Assembly: GCA_028571685.1 (NCBI GenBank) | Contig: CM053141.1 | Location: 78,105,833 to 78,169,832, forward strand | DNA: 64,000 nucleotides | Direction of reading: 5' to 3' | DNA from: Heterohyrax brucei | Taxonomy: Eukaryota > Chordata > Mammalia > Hyracoidea > Procaviidae | Shown: positions 35,206-47,385 of the stretch, in pieces | Position numbering within the stretch: the first letter of the stretch is position 1 | How the letters are laid out: each line of letters starts with the position of its first letter | The notes under the pieces: generated by a model | Database searches by the model: none | What the model was told of the DNA's origin: nothing | Seen by the model: the letters and a program-made list of their open reading frames with translations, nothing else | Program-made: the position numbers and the translations under genes

Positions 35206-35503
35206 CTAAAAAAGAGTAAATGATCATTAGCATTGAAATCTTAAGTTTAAAGGAATATGATATTGTTATTTAGCAGGAAAGGTTTATATAGATTCCTTCA
35301 AATACAGCAATACTTTATAATACAATGTGGTCCCATTTATACTGTTTTTATTTTATTTCAGTCATTAAGCATTTAGTTTTAGCAACTAGCAATTACGTTT
35401 AAACAAGTTCTTTTAAAAAAAAATTCCTCCATTCAGCTTCCTTTTAATAAATTTCTAATAGGAGACAAAGCCTTCACTTTACTAAATCAATCAAAAAAGA
35501 GAC

Positions 35504-35603
35504 CTGTGAGTGAATCCTCAGGTGCAAAAAGAGCAAGAACTTTCTGGGTCTGATCTCCACCATAAAGAGGGACAAAGCCTACATTTGACAGGCTGATAGG
35601 AAT
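35504..35603 (-). CDS. FAM169A: FAM169A coding exon (residues ~45-78)
   Basis: This 100-bp minus-strand exon has acceptor CATTTCAG (AG at 35604-35605). Its donor GTCTCT (GT at 35502-35503) is weaker than the others but still starts with GT. It encodes IPISLSNVGFVPLYGGDQTQ followed by KVLALFAPEDSLT, and ends in phase 1, which fits the 86-bp exon downstream. Both neighbouring introns are short (1,043 and 298 bp), so these three exons form a compact 5' coding cluster. Confidence 0.96.
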
Positions 35604-36074
35604 CTGAAATGACAAGTGGTTACAGATTAGTGAAGAGTCTCTTACGACAAACACACGGCAAAATATTAAACTTCTCCAAATTAATTCTATCACTTCATTT
35701 CACAGCAGATACTACTTCTAGCCTTTAAAAACAGCGTAAATTCCTAGATCTAGACCTCCCTTTTGGAGGATTATTAGTATCCCAAGAAAAAAACAAAAGT
35801 TCATTTCAATAAATATTATTGTAACTAGCCACATGTATGAATAAGAAATGCTGTGACAAGGCCCACAGTCATTCAAAAATAGCCATACATGAGTAGTTAG
35901 ACTGTTATTTAGACTACATGAAAAGAAAACTATTTTCCACTAAAAGAAGCCAAGTAGTTAATACATTTCTTTTTCCAGCAAGATACATGCAATACTTTTA
36001 AAACCACCCTGCTTTGTTTCACCCAACACTAAGTCCCATTTACAGGCACCATTAGGATTCATGGAACTATAAAA

Positions 36075-36235
36075 TACTGGTGCTGGAAAAGACTATAAAG
36101 GATGAGTTACATCAAAATCATACTCCAGAAGAAGAATCTGAGGTCTAGAGAAGTTAGAGATTCGCCCATCATCAACTCACAGTGGAACTCAACTGATGCC
36201 AAGTCTAAAGATCTTTCTATCACAGTATATCACAG
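36075..36235 (+). mobile_element. MIR-like ancient SINE
   Basis: GGTGCTGGAAAAGACTATAA, GAATCTGAGGTCTAGAGAAG and AACTCACAGTGGAACTCAAC follow the MIR core pattern. It lies in the intron between the first two coding exons. Confidence 0.55.
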
Positions 36236-36646
36236 CTTACTAATTAGAAAACTTGATTTTACTAGTTTCAAAAACAGTAGAGTCATAAGAGAAAAATATT
36301 TGATTTAGTGTTTTGCTGATTTTTTTTAAATAAAGGAAATATTTTAAACTCAAATTCCAAATCCAAAGTAACTCTGAGTTGGCTCAAACATGGTAGTCAG
36401 TCTTAGCAAAAGTACTGAGTTGCTCACAAATAATTCTAAAGGCATAAGAGAAATTATATGCAATACCTGAGTTATCTTTTAAAAAACTGATTATTTTGCT
36501 GTGCTGAATGGTATTTCACAGAAAAAATTTCTCATACAGATTTCAAAAATGAAAGATTAGCACTTAAAAATGATAAAGAAAAGAATATTGACTTCGTAAA
36601 TAAACTTGACTGAAAAGACTGAATAAAATTAATGAATATGCCTTAC

Positions 36647-36781
36647 CGTAATGTTGAGAAAAGAAAAACACTCTGGATTTTCAGGGTCCCCACACCTTAG
36701 GTCTGACATGTAGTCTTCAGCAGAAGTTTCCATTTCCTCGTGACTACAATTATCCAGCAGATCCACAGGGAATGCCATTGT
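36647..36781 (-). CDS. FAM169A: FAM169A first coding exon with start codon (residues 1-44)
   Basis: This 135-bp minus-strand exon has its AG acceptor at 36782-36783 and donor GTAAGG (GT at 36645-36646). The ATG is at 36778-36776 in the context ACAATGG, with A at -3 and G at +4, which is a good start context. Only three untranslated bases precede it in the exon, so the 5' UTR must be completed by an upstream exon that I could not find. The 44 codons begin MAFPVDLLDNCSHEEMETS and end in FLNIT, in phase 0. This matches the known FAM169A N-terminus. Confidence 0.96.
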
Positions 36782-37047
36782 CTTTAATAAACAAGACAGG
36801 ACAAAACAATTCGGAACATAAATGGCCAGCTTTCTTTACTAACAGAAAAAAAGTACTTATTATAATACTGCAGTACTGATTCATAAAATTTCTCTATTTC
36901 ATCATACAAAGACAGACTACGACTTGAACCCAATGATTTAACCATGTGCGTCTAAAAGAAAAAAATTTAAAAGCGTTCGTACTGAAAACAGGACACGAAA
37001 CAGAAATTTATGCATACTTCCTTAATAAACATATTTATAAAGGTATA

Positions 37048-37233
37048 GGAAGAAGTCCTAGTGGCACAGTGGTGAAGAGCTTCACTGCTTAACTGAAAGG
37101 TCAGCAATTCGAGCTCCCAGTCTGTGGGAGTAGCAGTCTGCTTCTGTAAAGATTTCAGCCTTGGAAACCTCATGGGACAGTTCTACTCTGTCCTACAGGG
37201 TGACTACAAGTCATAAGCAATCTGACAGCAACC
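37048..37233 (+). mobile_element. AfroSINE, long form, plus strand
   Basis: GTCCTAGTGGCACAGTGGTG, the central segment GCAGTCTGCTTCTGTAAAGA, then CAGTTCTACTCTGTCCTACA. It is followed by a CA repeat at 37251-37287. Confidence 0.87.
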
Positions 37234-37250
37234 AGATGTACAGGCGTAAT

Positions 37251-37287
37251 ACACACACACACACATACACACACACACACAAACACA
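37251..37287. repeat. CA microsatellite
   Basis: Nearly pure ACACAC with two interruptions (CATACAC and CAAACAC). Confidence 0.9.
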
Positions 37288-37295
37288 CTTTCAGA

Positions 37296-37492
37296 TACTC
37301 CTCAACCTAAAAGTCTAAAAAGACACAAAGCAACTTTTTGGAATGATGGAAATATTCTACATCTAGACTGGGGTGATGGGTGTACAACTTTACAATTTAT
37401 TTTTAAAATGCAATCCTTGAAGTGTACAGTTACAATGAGTAAGTTTTATGTATGTAAATTGTAGACCTCACGCATTACAGTTGTTTAAAAAA
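37296..37492 (+). mobile_element. L1 3' end
   Basis: GGAATGATGGAAATATTCTA, GGGGTGATGGGTGTACAACT and TGTATGTAAATTGTAGACCT are the usual end of old L1 elements, followed by an A-run. Confidence 0.75.
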
Positions 37493-38598
37493 AAATTAGC
37501 ACCATCATGGGAAAATATTTGAGGCTCCCTTGCACTACCTGTCCTCAGAATCTACTGTATAGTTACTGTAGTCAAAATGCACTGGTACTGGTACAATGAC
37601 AGATACACTGACCAGTGTAACAGAACTGAGAACTCAGATGTAAATCCATCTAACTATGGTCACCTCATTTTCAACAAGGGCCAAAGGTCCATCAGGTGGG
37701 GAAAACACGGTCTTTTTAACAAACGATGCTGGCAAAACTGGGAGTCTGTCTGTAAAAAAATGAAACAGGACCCATACCTCATACCATATACAAAAACAAA
37801 TTCAAAACACATCAAACCTAAATATAAAGCCCAAAACTACCAAGTTCATAAGAGAAAAAATAAGATCAACACTAGATGTATTAACAGAATACAGGCCATA
37901 ATCAACACCACACAAGATAACTGGGATGTTCTAAAAATTAAACACTTGTGCTCATCAAAAGACTTCACCAAAAGAGTAAAAAGAGGACTGACAGACTGGA
38001 AGAAAAAAATTGGCTATTACAGATTGGACAAAGATCTAATCACTAAGATTCACAAGAAAATCCAACATCTCTACAAAAAAGAAATAAACAATGCAACTAA
38101 AAAATGGAAACGGAAATGAACTGACACTTCAGCAAAGAAGGTCTTCAAACAGCCAACAAACATGAGGAAATGTTCTTGATCACTAGCCATTAATGTAAAC
38201 AAAACCACAATAAGATACCATCTCACAGCCTTCCCCTTATCCCTATTACTGGCACAATTTTAAAAAAAAAACAAACACAGGGAATGGATGCTGAGAGGCT
38301 TCAGTGAAGGCAAAACTCTTAAGCACTGCTGCAGGGAATACAAAAGGATACTACTGTTTCAGGAAACAGTATGGCACTTCCTTAGAAAGCCAGAAATAGA
38401 AATACCATATGATCCAGCAATCTCACTCCTAGGAATACACAGTAGAGAAATAAGAGTCCTCAAAGGAATAGACACACACACACCCATCTTCACTGCAGCA
38501 TTGTTCACAACAGCAGAAGATGGAAACAGCCTAGGTGTCCATCCACAAATGGATGGATGAACAAACTGTGGTACATACCCAGTGGAGTATTTAAACAA

Positions 38599-38738
38599 AA
38601 AAAAACCCAAACTCACTGCTGTCAAGTTGACAGAGCAGAACTGCCCCACAGAGTATGAGGGGGTGCCTGGTGGATTTGAAACGCTGACCTTTTGGTTAGC
38701 AGCTGCAGCACTTAGCCACTACACCACCAGGTTTTCCA
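38599..38738 (-). mobile_element. AfroSINE, minus strand, inside L1
   Basis: AACCCAAACTCACTGCTGTC, GAGCAGAACTGCCCCACAGA, then GCACTTAGCCACTACACCAC. It interrupts the end of ORF2 of the host L1. Confidence 0.87.
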
Positions 38739-39073
38739 AAGGAGTTATTACACAGCAACAAAGAACAATGTGAAATCCATGAAGCGTCGCATAACATAGA
38801 TGAATCTGGAGGGCATTATTCTGAGTGAAATTGTCATGGATAGAATTGCGTCCCCCCAAAAATACGTGTAGTAATTTGGCTGGGTCAGGAGTCCCGGTAC
38901 TTGGTAACTGTCCTCTGCTTTATGATTCTCTTGGGCTGTAAATCCTAATCTCCGTGGTTAACAGAGTAGATTATGTTAGAGAGGATTAGGGTGGGACTGT
39001 AAATCCCTTCCTAAACTCTGGAGTGTGGCTTCCTCCACCTTTTATCTTTTATCCTACAAGAGATAAAAGGAGA

Positions 39074-40583
39074 TATCATCTCACCCCAACAAAGTTGGCC
39101 ATGATCCAAAAAACACAAAACAACAAATGCTGCAGAGGCTCTGGCAAAACTGCAATTCTCCTACACTGCCGGTGGGACTGCAAAACGGAAAAAGCTCTTT
39201 GAAAAGCAATCTAATGCTTCCTTAACCAATCGGAAATAGGTATACCATTTGACCCAGTAATCCCACTGTCTGGAACATATTCTACAGATGCAAAGGCAGT
39301 CACACAAACAGATACATGCACACGAATGTTTATTGCTCCACAGGCCACAATAGCAAAAAGATGGAATCAACCCACATGCCCAACAACAGATGTATGGATA
39401 AATAAACGATTGTATATATACACAATGGAACACCATGCAGTGATAAAGAACAACGATGATTTTAGGAAGCATCTCATAACCTGGTTTCAGCTGGAAGACA
39501 TTATGTTGAGTGAAATTAGTCAGCGGCAAAAGCGCAAATATTGTACGGGACGCCTACTCTAAGGACTTGAAAACAAACTCATGTACAAAAGAAACAACTC
39601 TTTGACGGCTGCAAGGTAGGGGAGGGTGGGAGGGAGACAGCTGGTTATAGATTAGATAGTTGATAGAAATTTAGTTGGGTGAAATCAGTGATGGCACACA
39701 TTAGAAAGAAGATCAATTTAATGGGACTTCAACATAACCTGAAAACTCTTCCAATCTTAACCCAGTATGGCAAGAACAGAGTAGCAAGGGCGGGGGTCCA
39801 GGGACCATGCTCTCAGGGGACATCAAGGCCAAATGGCATAACTAGCCTATTGCTAAGAGAATGTTCTGCACCCCATATTGGTGAGTGGCATCTGGGTCTT
39901 AAAAGCTAGTAAGCTGCCATCTGAGGTACAATGAATGTTCCCAACTCAGTAGGAACAGATGATCACTAAGGACAAAAACGACATGGGGGAAAGAGAACCT
40001 AGAAGACAAAAAGACCAACGTGAATGGGTGACTACATCAACATGCGACCAGAAGAACCAGATTGTGCCATGCCACCTCCAATGACAGCCATGATGGGGCT
40101 CACAAAGTTAAGTCCCAGTGGCAATATGAGAATAAGAAGGGGTGCACCCTGAGAACTCCACTAAAAGACTGCAAATGATGGTCCGAGGGCCTGGGGGTTC
40201 CCCTGGGGAAATGGCCCCTAGACCTGATGCTGCCCCTGATCATAAATCATTACTGAGGTTAACTCCTTGGACAGGAATGGATTGGACTCGGCAACACAGA
40301 GTGACCACATCATGTGTGCACTTTATGGTTCTACGCATCTACAGGATGTCGTCCTATTGGCTTCTTACTAGAGGGATGTGGAGAAGGTAGAGGAGAGGGG
40401 ACAGGAGATTGTTAAGGGCATATGACTTGTGTAGAACAGAAAAGAGGAGTGTGCGGTCACCAGGCAAGGAGAGCAGTAGGAGCTGCACATAGGCTGGCAT
40501 GCAAACTTAAATGGACTGTACACTTTCACTCAATCATGATAGGAAGGAAGGGAGGGAGGGACAGAAGGAGGGAGGGAGGGATA
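39074..40583 (+). mobile_element. 5'-truncated L1 nested in the LTR
   Basis: It begins in ORF2 (TATCATCTCACCCCAACAAA), keeps DIMLSEISQRQ-type coding near 39495-39530, and runs through the whole 3' UTR. Flanks GATAAAAGGAGA (39062-39073) and GATAGAAGGAGA (40584-40595) form a 12-bp duplication with one mismatch. Instead of poly-A, the tail is a GGAA/GGGA repeat at 40541-40583. Confidence 0.9.
40541..40583 (+). repeat. GGAA/GGGA purine repeat in place of L1 poly-A
   Basis: AGGAAGGAAGGGAGGGAGGG and similar, directly at the L1 3' end (ACTCAATCATGAT). It probably arose from the original A-tail. Confidence 0.8.
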
Positions 40584-41645
40584 GATAGAAGGAGAGGGAA
40601 GCAAGCAGAGAACTGGGAACCTCATACAATCAAGAAAGCAGCACCAGAAGAGCACGTCCTTCAGCCCTGAGGTTCCTGCACCTAGATGCTCCCTAATCAA
40701 AGACCAACACAACACAAGAACTTTCCTCCAGAGCCTACAGAGAGGAAAAGCCTTCCCCTGGAGAGGACAGCCTGAATTCAGACTTGTAGCCTACCGGACT
40801 GTGTAAGAGTAAACTTTTCTTGTTAAAGCCATCCACCTGTGGTGTCTCTGTTAGAGCAGTACCAGATGACTGAAATGTAAGTCAATCACAAAAGGACAAA
40901 TATTATATGAGCCACTACTGTATAAATTCATGATGTGTACACAAAAAGAAATGATCTTTGATGGTTACAAGGGGTGGGACGGAAAACACTATTAAATAGA
41001 CAATAAGCCACGTGCCATCGTGCTAACTCTAGTGAAGGGAACAGTACACAGCACTGGGGAGGTCCATGACAACTGGTACAAGTCAAGGTCATGGAAGCTC
41101 CACCAACACATCCCAACTCCCAACTCCCTGAGGGACCAAACTGCAGGGCTGAGGGTTGCCGGGACCATGGTCTCTGGGGAATGTCTAGCTCAACTGGCAT
41201 AACACAGTTTATAAAGAAAAGTTCTATAGTCTACTTTGGTGAGTAGCACCTGGGGTCTTAAAAGACTATGAGCGGCCATGTAAGATACTCTACCGGTTTC
41301 ACCCCTTTGGGAACAAGGGAAAGTGAAGAAAACTACAGACTCGAGGGAAAGATCAGTCTAAAGCACTGACGGATCACAACTAGCACAGCTTCCCACCAGT
41401 CTGAGTCTAGTACAGTTAGATGGCGCTCAGCTACAACCACTGACTGTCCCAACAGAGGTTACAATACACGGTCCTAAACAGAGGTGGAGAAAACTGCAAA
41501 ACAGAATTCTAACTTGAATTAAAAAACCACAGACCAGACTTACCGGTGTCACAGAGACCACAGAAACCCTGAAACTATGGTCCCTGGACACCATTTCAGC
41601 TCAGTAACGAAGTCACTCCCGAGGGTCAACCTTCAGCCAAAGACT

Positions 41646-41818
41646 GGACCAAAAAAAACAAGCGCAGCGCTGTCGAGTAGATTCCATCCCATGGCAACCC
41701 TACAAGGCAGAGTAGAACTGGTCTTCTCGAGTGTCCAAGAAGCCCCTGGCAGATCTGAACTGCCAACCTTTTGGTTAGCAAACGTAGCACTTAACCACTT
41801 GGCCACCTGGGTTTCCAA
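41646..41818 (-). mobile_element. AfroSINE, minus strand, in L1 3' UTR
   Basis: AGCGCTGTCGAGTAGATTCC, AGGCAGAGTAGAACTGGTCT and TGGGTTTCC at the head. The flanking word AAAGACTGGAC occurs on both sides (about 41639-41649 and 41817-41827), a clear target-site duplication. Confidence 0.9.
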
Positions 41819-42030
41819 AGACTGGACAGGCCCTTACAACAAAAAGAGGCTAACGGGGCACAGCAGCCTAGGGAAAAGGACTAGATGGCAGGAGGGGACA
41901 GGAAAGCTGGTAATAGAAACCCAAGACTGAGAAGGGAGAGTGTTGACATGTTGTGGGTGTTGTTAACCAACGTCATAAAACAACTGTTTAATGAGAAACT
42001 AGTTTGTCCATTTTCATCTAAACCACAATA

Positions 42031-42835
42031 AACAAACAAAAATAAGGATTCCAACAATGTATGGTATTGTGCAGGCATTGGCCAAGACATTTGGACACTG
42101 GAGAAAGCAATCAGAAGGCACTAACAACTTGGACTAGAATAGGGGAAAAAAAAGTAAAACTGTCTTCACCTTAATGTGCAACTAACAATTACTTCACTGG
42201 AAAACTCAAAAGAACCAATGGAAAAACCATTCCAAACAGGTAACAAAATTAACATCCAGAAATCACAAATTTTGATATATACAACTATAATAAGGAAGGA
42301 TGATGAAGAAAAAACTGAATAGAAAGACGATCCTAGTTATAGCAACAAACATAAAATAGGCTTAAATTTAACACACACAAAAAAGGTACAAAAGCGTATA
42401 TGAGGAAAATTACAGAAGAATTCCTGAAAGAAGCAAAAGTGAGCAACAGGAAAGATAAACCATGTTCTTAGAAAGGAAGATTCAACATCATAAAAGCACC
42501 AATTCCGCCCCGAGATAACCTATTTGTTCAGTCCTTTTTTCTGAAGTAGGACCAACTGATTATAAAGTTAATTTGAAAACATAAATAAGCAGGAAAAGCC
42601 AGAAAGTTTCTGAAAAGGAACAGTAATAATTGGGGGGAGGTATCAGTCCTCTCAGATATTAAAACATCTTATGAAACTTCTATACTTAAGATAATGTGCT
42701 ACAGGTATATGAAAAGATCTACAACAGAATACCATATAGAAATAACCCAAATACCTATGGAAACCGAGTATATGATAAAGGAGATATATCACTTAGTGAC
42801 AGAAAGGAATTTTTAATAAGTGGTAATGTTTAACT
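42031..42835 (+). mobile_element. Old L1 ORF2 relic
   Basis: A-rich plus-strand sequence with L1 ORF2 wording (AAGATCTACAACAGAATACC, GATATTAAAACATCTTATGA). No open frame. Confidence 0.6.
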
Positions 42836-42849
42836 GGTCTTTCTTATAA

Positions 42850-43135
42850 TATAGTTGAAGAAGACACTAACTTTGCCCATTTTTTAACTTTCTTTTATCT
42901 GAAACTATATAGCATGCTCTTTACTGTTACTTCTTTTCACACATTATTTCTACAAAAAGTACTGTTTTTGCATCTATTAATTATTTCTTGTCACGACTAT
43001 GCAGTATTCTATCACATAAGAATATATTTACCTATTCCATTGTTGATGAATACTTGTTTCTAGTTTCTCACATCTGAATAAAGGAGCTACGAACATTCCT
43101 GTACATCTTTTGGCTGGACATACACGCTCATTTTT
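42850..43135 (-). mobile_element. Old L1 relic, minus strand
   Basis: TATGCAGTATTCTATCACAT, CCATTGTTGATGAATACTTG and GGAGCTACGAACATTCCTGT are the reverse complement of an L1 3' region. Confidence 0.6.
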
Positions 43136-46100
43136 CTTAGGTCTCTGTACCCCAGCTAATCAATCTTCTCAACAGTGAGACAAGCAGACATTATATGTAT
43201 CTTGATGTGATGTAACAAGAAAACTGGACCAACTCTAATCAAGCCTCTTGAGAAACATGTTAAGAAAAGCCATAAATACGCAGTCAGCCAAGCTTAAAAT
43301 AACTCAGTTTCCTCAACAAATATACAGTATGACGTTCAAAAAAAAAAGAGGGCGGAAATTAAAGAAACTTCATAAATTTATCAAATGCATTGTAGAGATG
43401 ATCTTGATTTGTGTTCACTTGAGAATTTCCATGATAAAGAGTTACACAAAAAATAAACTTAAGATCTATGTCAAATACCGAGCTACTAATTCCTACAAGA
43501 TGGTATAAACAGAGCTAGCCCAGGTTATCCTGTTTAAACAGTTTCCTATTTCATGTTTACCTGAACTAAAAACTGTAGGGCTATCCAAGTTACCAGCGGC
43601 AGGAGGGAGGCCACAAGGAGGGCCACTGAGATTCTCCTAAAGGTGACAGAAATAAGGAATATACATAGTGGCTATGGCTGAATAACAGGATACACATGTC
43701 ATTAAATTATAAATTGCTGAAATGGAGAATGTCTGTTATATACGTATTTATCACAAAAAAAACCAAACAAACAACAACAAAAAAAAAACCCTGCAGAGCC
43801 CAACAGCTGTGTTTGTCAATAATCTCTTTGATGCTGACTGGGAAAGAAAATATGTTTATAAAGAGAAAGGCAGATTAAAACCCACTGCTCAACTCCAAGA
43901 TGTTTTCCTCAGAAATGTTCTTCAGATTCATTTTATGATACCTAAAGCATCAGTACACTAGGAATTCAAAACCTAATGGAAATATGAGATAAACACAAGG
44001 CATACACAGTAAGTTACATATAGTTATTTTGTTCTAAATTTTGAAGCTATATGATGATAAAAAGCTTTTTAAACACATAATCTGAAACCTTGGTATAAAT
44101 CAAAAGAACCTAATTCTATATCCACATACTTTTAAAATAATTTTTAAAATCCAAACACAGAAACAGAAAAACCCAGATTCAGCCTAGCTATTAGTAAATG
44201 TAAATGTTTAAATAAAAGGAGAAAGCAAAAAAAGAACTAAAACAATACATGAGGGCCAGTAACACAGGATTTTCAGTCAAATTCAAAGAAACAAGACAAA
44301 GAAAGAAAAACCCTACGAGTTTTAAGAGATAGCAACAAGGAGCTTATATAAACCAATACATTATAGCTACAAAAGGATCAGAAAACAAAACAGTAGTGTC
44401 ATTGTGAAGGAAGCTGATTTGTTAGCTTGAACAAATCTTTTTATCTAAATTACACAGTCCACATGCAAAACGAAACTGCAGTAAGAAATACAACAGTATC
44501 TTTGGTGGCTCTAACAAATCTAAAATTTTAAAAACAAAAGGCCAACACTGGATAAAAGAAGCATAATTACGACATGAATTAAAAGAGCATGTTAACTATT
44601 TTTCCTCTCTTATAGACAATATCCTAGGTTTGTATCTAATTAAAACATTCAGGGATATTTAAAAACCATACCATTGACTAGATGAGCTCAAGAAGGATTA
44701 ACATCGTGCTACAGTAAGTTCTGGGGTTATAAACATGAGATTTACAGAGAACTCCTACTTAATGTTATGTAAATTTGCTCTCACTCCGAAAGCTTGAACC
44801 AACCCCTACTCATAACAAATTCAATCACTTGCTGCATGTACAGCTTTCAAGTCAATGAAAAGGCTTCAACAAGCCTTTTCTTGCACTAAAGGCTAAATAA
44901 GAACTGTCTGCCCTGGTCCCACCTTACCTACACATTTGACTTAAAGACACAGTTACAACCAGATCTTGTCCATAACCCAGGGGGGCTGCATATCTTCTCC
45001 TTAAACCAATTCAAAAGACTTACTTGAAAACTAGTTTAACAAAGCAATGTAACAGTTACACAGCAATCTGGACCAACAGTACAAAATGGACATACAGAAA
45101 AACAGCTTGACAGAATGACAAATTTATTGGCAATTTTCTTCTTGGTTTGCTGTTACTATGACATTATGGCTTTTAAGACTCTGAATGATAATGTCAAATT
45201 TAAAATTCTAAACATGCATTTCTTAAGTTTTAATATTTTTAAAATATTACTTTTTAAAATATTACTGGGACCAGGGCTAAGTAGGTCATCTAAATAAAGA
45301 ACCCAAAAACATAACGCAGAATCAGAGAATTTTAACATTAGTCACTAGCCTTACTGTCTTGGATACTCGTCTAATACACAGGTAAGTTTTGTTCAGGCCA
45401 CCCCGACAGCTGACTGCAAGGGTGAGACTGGAACACAGGACAGTCACCCTAGTCCACTGACCTTTCCTTTATCCCACTGCTGCCAAACCTTATAATCATC
45501 TGCACAGCACTATTTTTCCAATGCATGAAATGACTATACCACCACTTAATATTTTCTTTGACTCACATTTTTTTGTCTCAATTCACAAAAGTAGTTATCC
45601 TAAACTACAAAAGCTATGCCAGCTACCAAATTGATATACTACACATTTGCATAAAGAGCATCAAAATTCCTAATTATTGTAACTGAAGTATCCAACTTAA
45701 ATATCACCTGAAAACACAACTCCTACATCAGCAGTAGCATAAGAGCACACTTTAGAAAACACTGCACTGCACCTAGCTACAGGTATCACTAAGAAAACAA
45801 AACAAATAGGTTGTGACTATCTTACAGGTTAAGACACCACTACAGACCAAAGGCAAGTAGTATATGACTACTAAAAGGGTGAAAATAGAAATTTATTACT
45901 CTTGAATCATTTTAGCTTGAAATATTTAAAAAGGAAAAATACCTTCTGGGGCTTTTTATTTTTAGTCAATGATTATTCTTTTATTTATATATACAAAACA
46001 AATCAATCCTGTTTCCCTGAAGTCTTACAATGTAGGTATCACAAATTCTCATACAGAAGAGCATTAGTGGGGAGAAAAATTTTGTTGAGTTAGAAATCAT

Positions 46101-46364
46101 GAGTTCTGAATACATTAAAAATCACTATGCCAATCATCATTTCTAATATGAAAAAATTAGAAAATCGTTCCCTAACTCCAAAGGCTCAGGCTTTGTTTAG
46201 ACCAAAACAAGTATACATACATATATACCTTCTGGAATACTTTTCTGTTTACACAACTGTCTGCTAAGCCATTGCTTTTATTACCATTTATTCTATCAAG
46301 TTTTATTGGCTAAATAATCACTTATTAGAATATAAATGTAACACTGAACATATAATGAGGTATT
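43136..46364. other. AT-rich flank or intron, no recognised element
   Basis: No exon, CpG-rich promoter or named repeat seen in about 3.2 kb. Local palindromic AT words occur at 45235-45265 (AAAATATTACTTTTTAAAATATT). A diverged 5' UTR exon of FAM169A could be missed here. Confidence 0.5.
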
Positions 46365-46490
46365 TCTATCAGCCTCATTTTATGGATGAACAAATGGAGC
46401 TTTAAAGACAAGGAGACTTTACGCATCTCACACTGTAAGTCAGGCTAAAGGAATATGAACTTATACAATCAGATCTATCTTCCCATAGTG
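46365..46490 (+). mobile_element. MIR ancient SINE
   Basis: CAGCCTCATTTTATGGATGA, AAGGAGACTTTACGCATCTC and CACACTGTAAGTCAGGCTAA follow the MIR core. Confidence 0.65.
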
Positions 46491-46582
46491 ATTCTTAATC
46501 AATGTGTAAAATCAAATATCACAGAATTTACTCTCGCATACGAATTCTCCTTTTGTAGAATTTATAATTACTTCACTGTTAC

Positions 46583-46748
46583 AGGAAACTCTGGTGGCAT
46601 AGTGGTTAACTGCTACAGTTGCTAACCGAAAGGTCGGCAGTTCAAGTTCACCTGGTGCTCCTTGGAAACTCCATGAGGTAGTTCTACTCTGTGCTACAGG
46701 GTCGCTATGAGTCACACTCCACTTGACATCAGTGAGTTTGGTTTTTTA
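46583..46748 (+). mobile_element. AfroSINE, plus strand, well preserved
   Basis: CAGGAAACTCTGGTGGCATA, GGTCGGCAGTTCAAGTTCAC, then AGGGTCGCTATGAGTCACAC and a T-rich end GAGTTTGGTTTTTT. Confidence 0.92.
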
Positions 46749-47385
46749 GATTTCATTATTAGTCTATGAACATATTAGACTATTTAATGGCAAGGTCATA
46801 TATCCTACCAGTCATTTGCCAGTTTGTCATGCTGTGGTGACTTTCACGTTGCTGAGGCTCTGAAAGCTATGTCACCGGCATTTCAAATATCAGCAGGTAT
46901 ACTCATGGTGGATAGGTTTCAGTGGAGCCTCCAGACTGAGACAGACTAAGAAAAAAGATGTAGCAATCTTCTCATCAAAAAAAACAAATGGCCAGTGAGC
47001 ACATTCTGAGTAGCACTGGCACACTGTCTGGTGCAGTGCTGGAAGATGAGCCCCTCATCCAGTAAGGCACGCAAAATATGAATGGAAAAAAGTTGCCTCC
47101 TCAGTGCAGAATCAATCTTAATGAACTGGATGGAGTCATGTTTTCAGGTTCTTCATTACCATATGTGACACAACTCAAAGTGAGAAGCAGCAGCTGCAAA
47201 CATCCCTTAATAACTGGGACACAGAATACAAAAAGTATGAACTAGAAAAACTGGAACATGTCAAAAATGATATAGAACATTTGAAGATCAACATCCTAGG
47301 CATTTGTGAGCTGAAACAGACTGGTCATTTTGAATCAGACACATACGGTGTACTATGCTAGGAATGACAAATTAGAAAGAAACGG

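Larger units (their letters stand above)
38832..40871 (+). mobile_element. Solo LTR (family A), split by a younger L1
   Basis: The left part, 38832-39073, starts TGTCATGGATAGAATTGCGT. The right part, 40596-40871, ends GTCTCTGTTAGAGCAGTACC...GACT. A 5-bp GAAAT flanks both ends (38827-38831 and 40872-40876), where the host L1 reads on into AAGTCAATCAC. The terminal few LTR bases appear lost. Confidence 0.83.
37505..42030 (+). mobile_element. L1 ORF2 3' part and 3' UTR, host of four nested insertions
   Basis: L1 sequence occurs at 37505-38598, 38739-38831, 40877-41645 and 41819-42030. A 180-codon open frame at 37577-38119 is the C-terminal part of ORF2 (WYWYNDRYTDQCNRTENSD, GKHGLFNKRCWQNW). The 3' UTR ends TTCATCTAAACCACAATAAA. 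Two AfroSINEs, a solo LTR and a younger L1 interrupt it. Confidence 0.87.

Noticed and set aside
37251..37287. Direct-repeat array as a possible CRISPR
   Set aside because: Simple CA microsatellite in a mammalian intron or flank. No spacers or associated genes.
37577..38119. A 180-codon open frame that could be called a host gene
   Set aside because: It is the C-terminal part of L1 ORF2 (WYWYNDRYTDQCNRTE, GLFNKRCWQNW) and continues into L1 3' sequence.
46800..47385. RTE 5' region as a possible FAM169A 5' UTR exon or promoter
   Set aside because: The same sequence recurs at 62400-63000 within another RTE copy. No CpG-rich character was seen.
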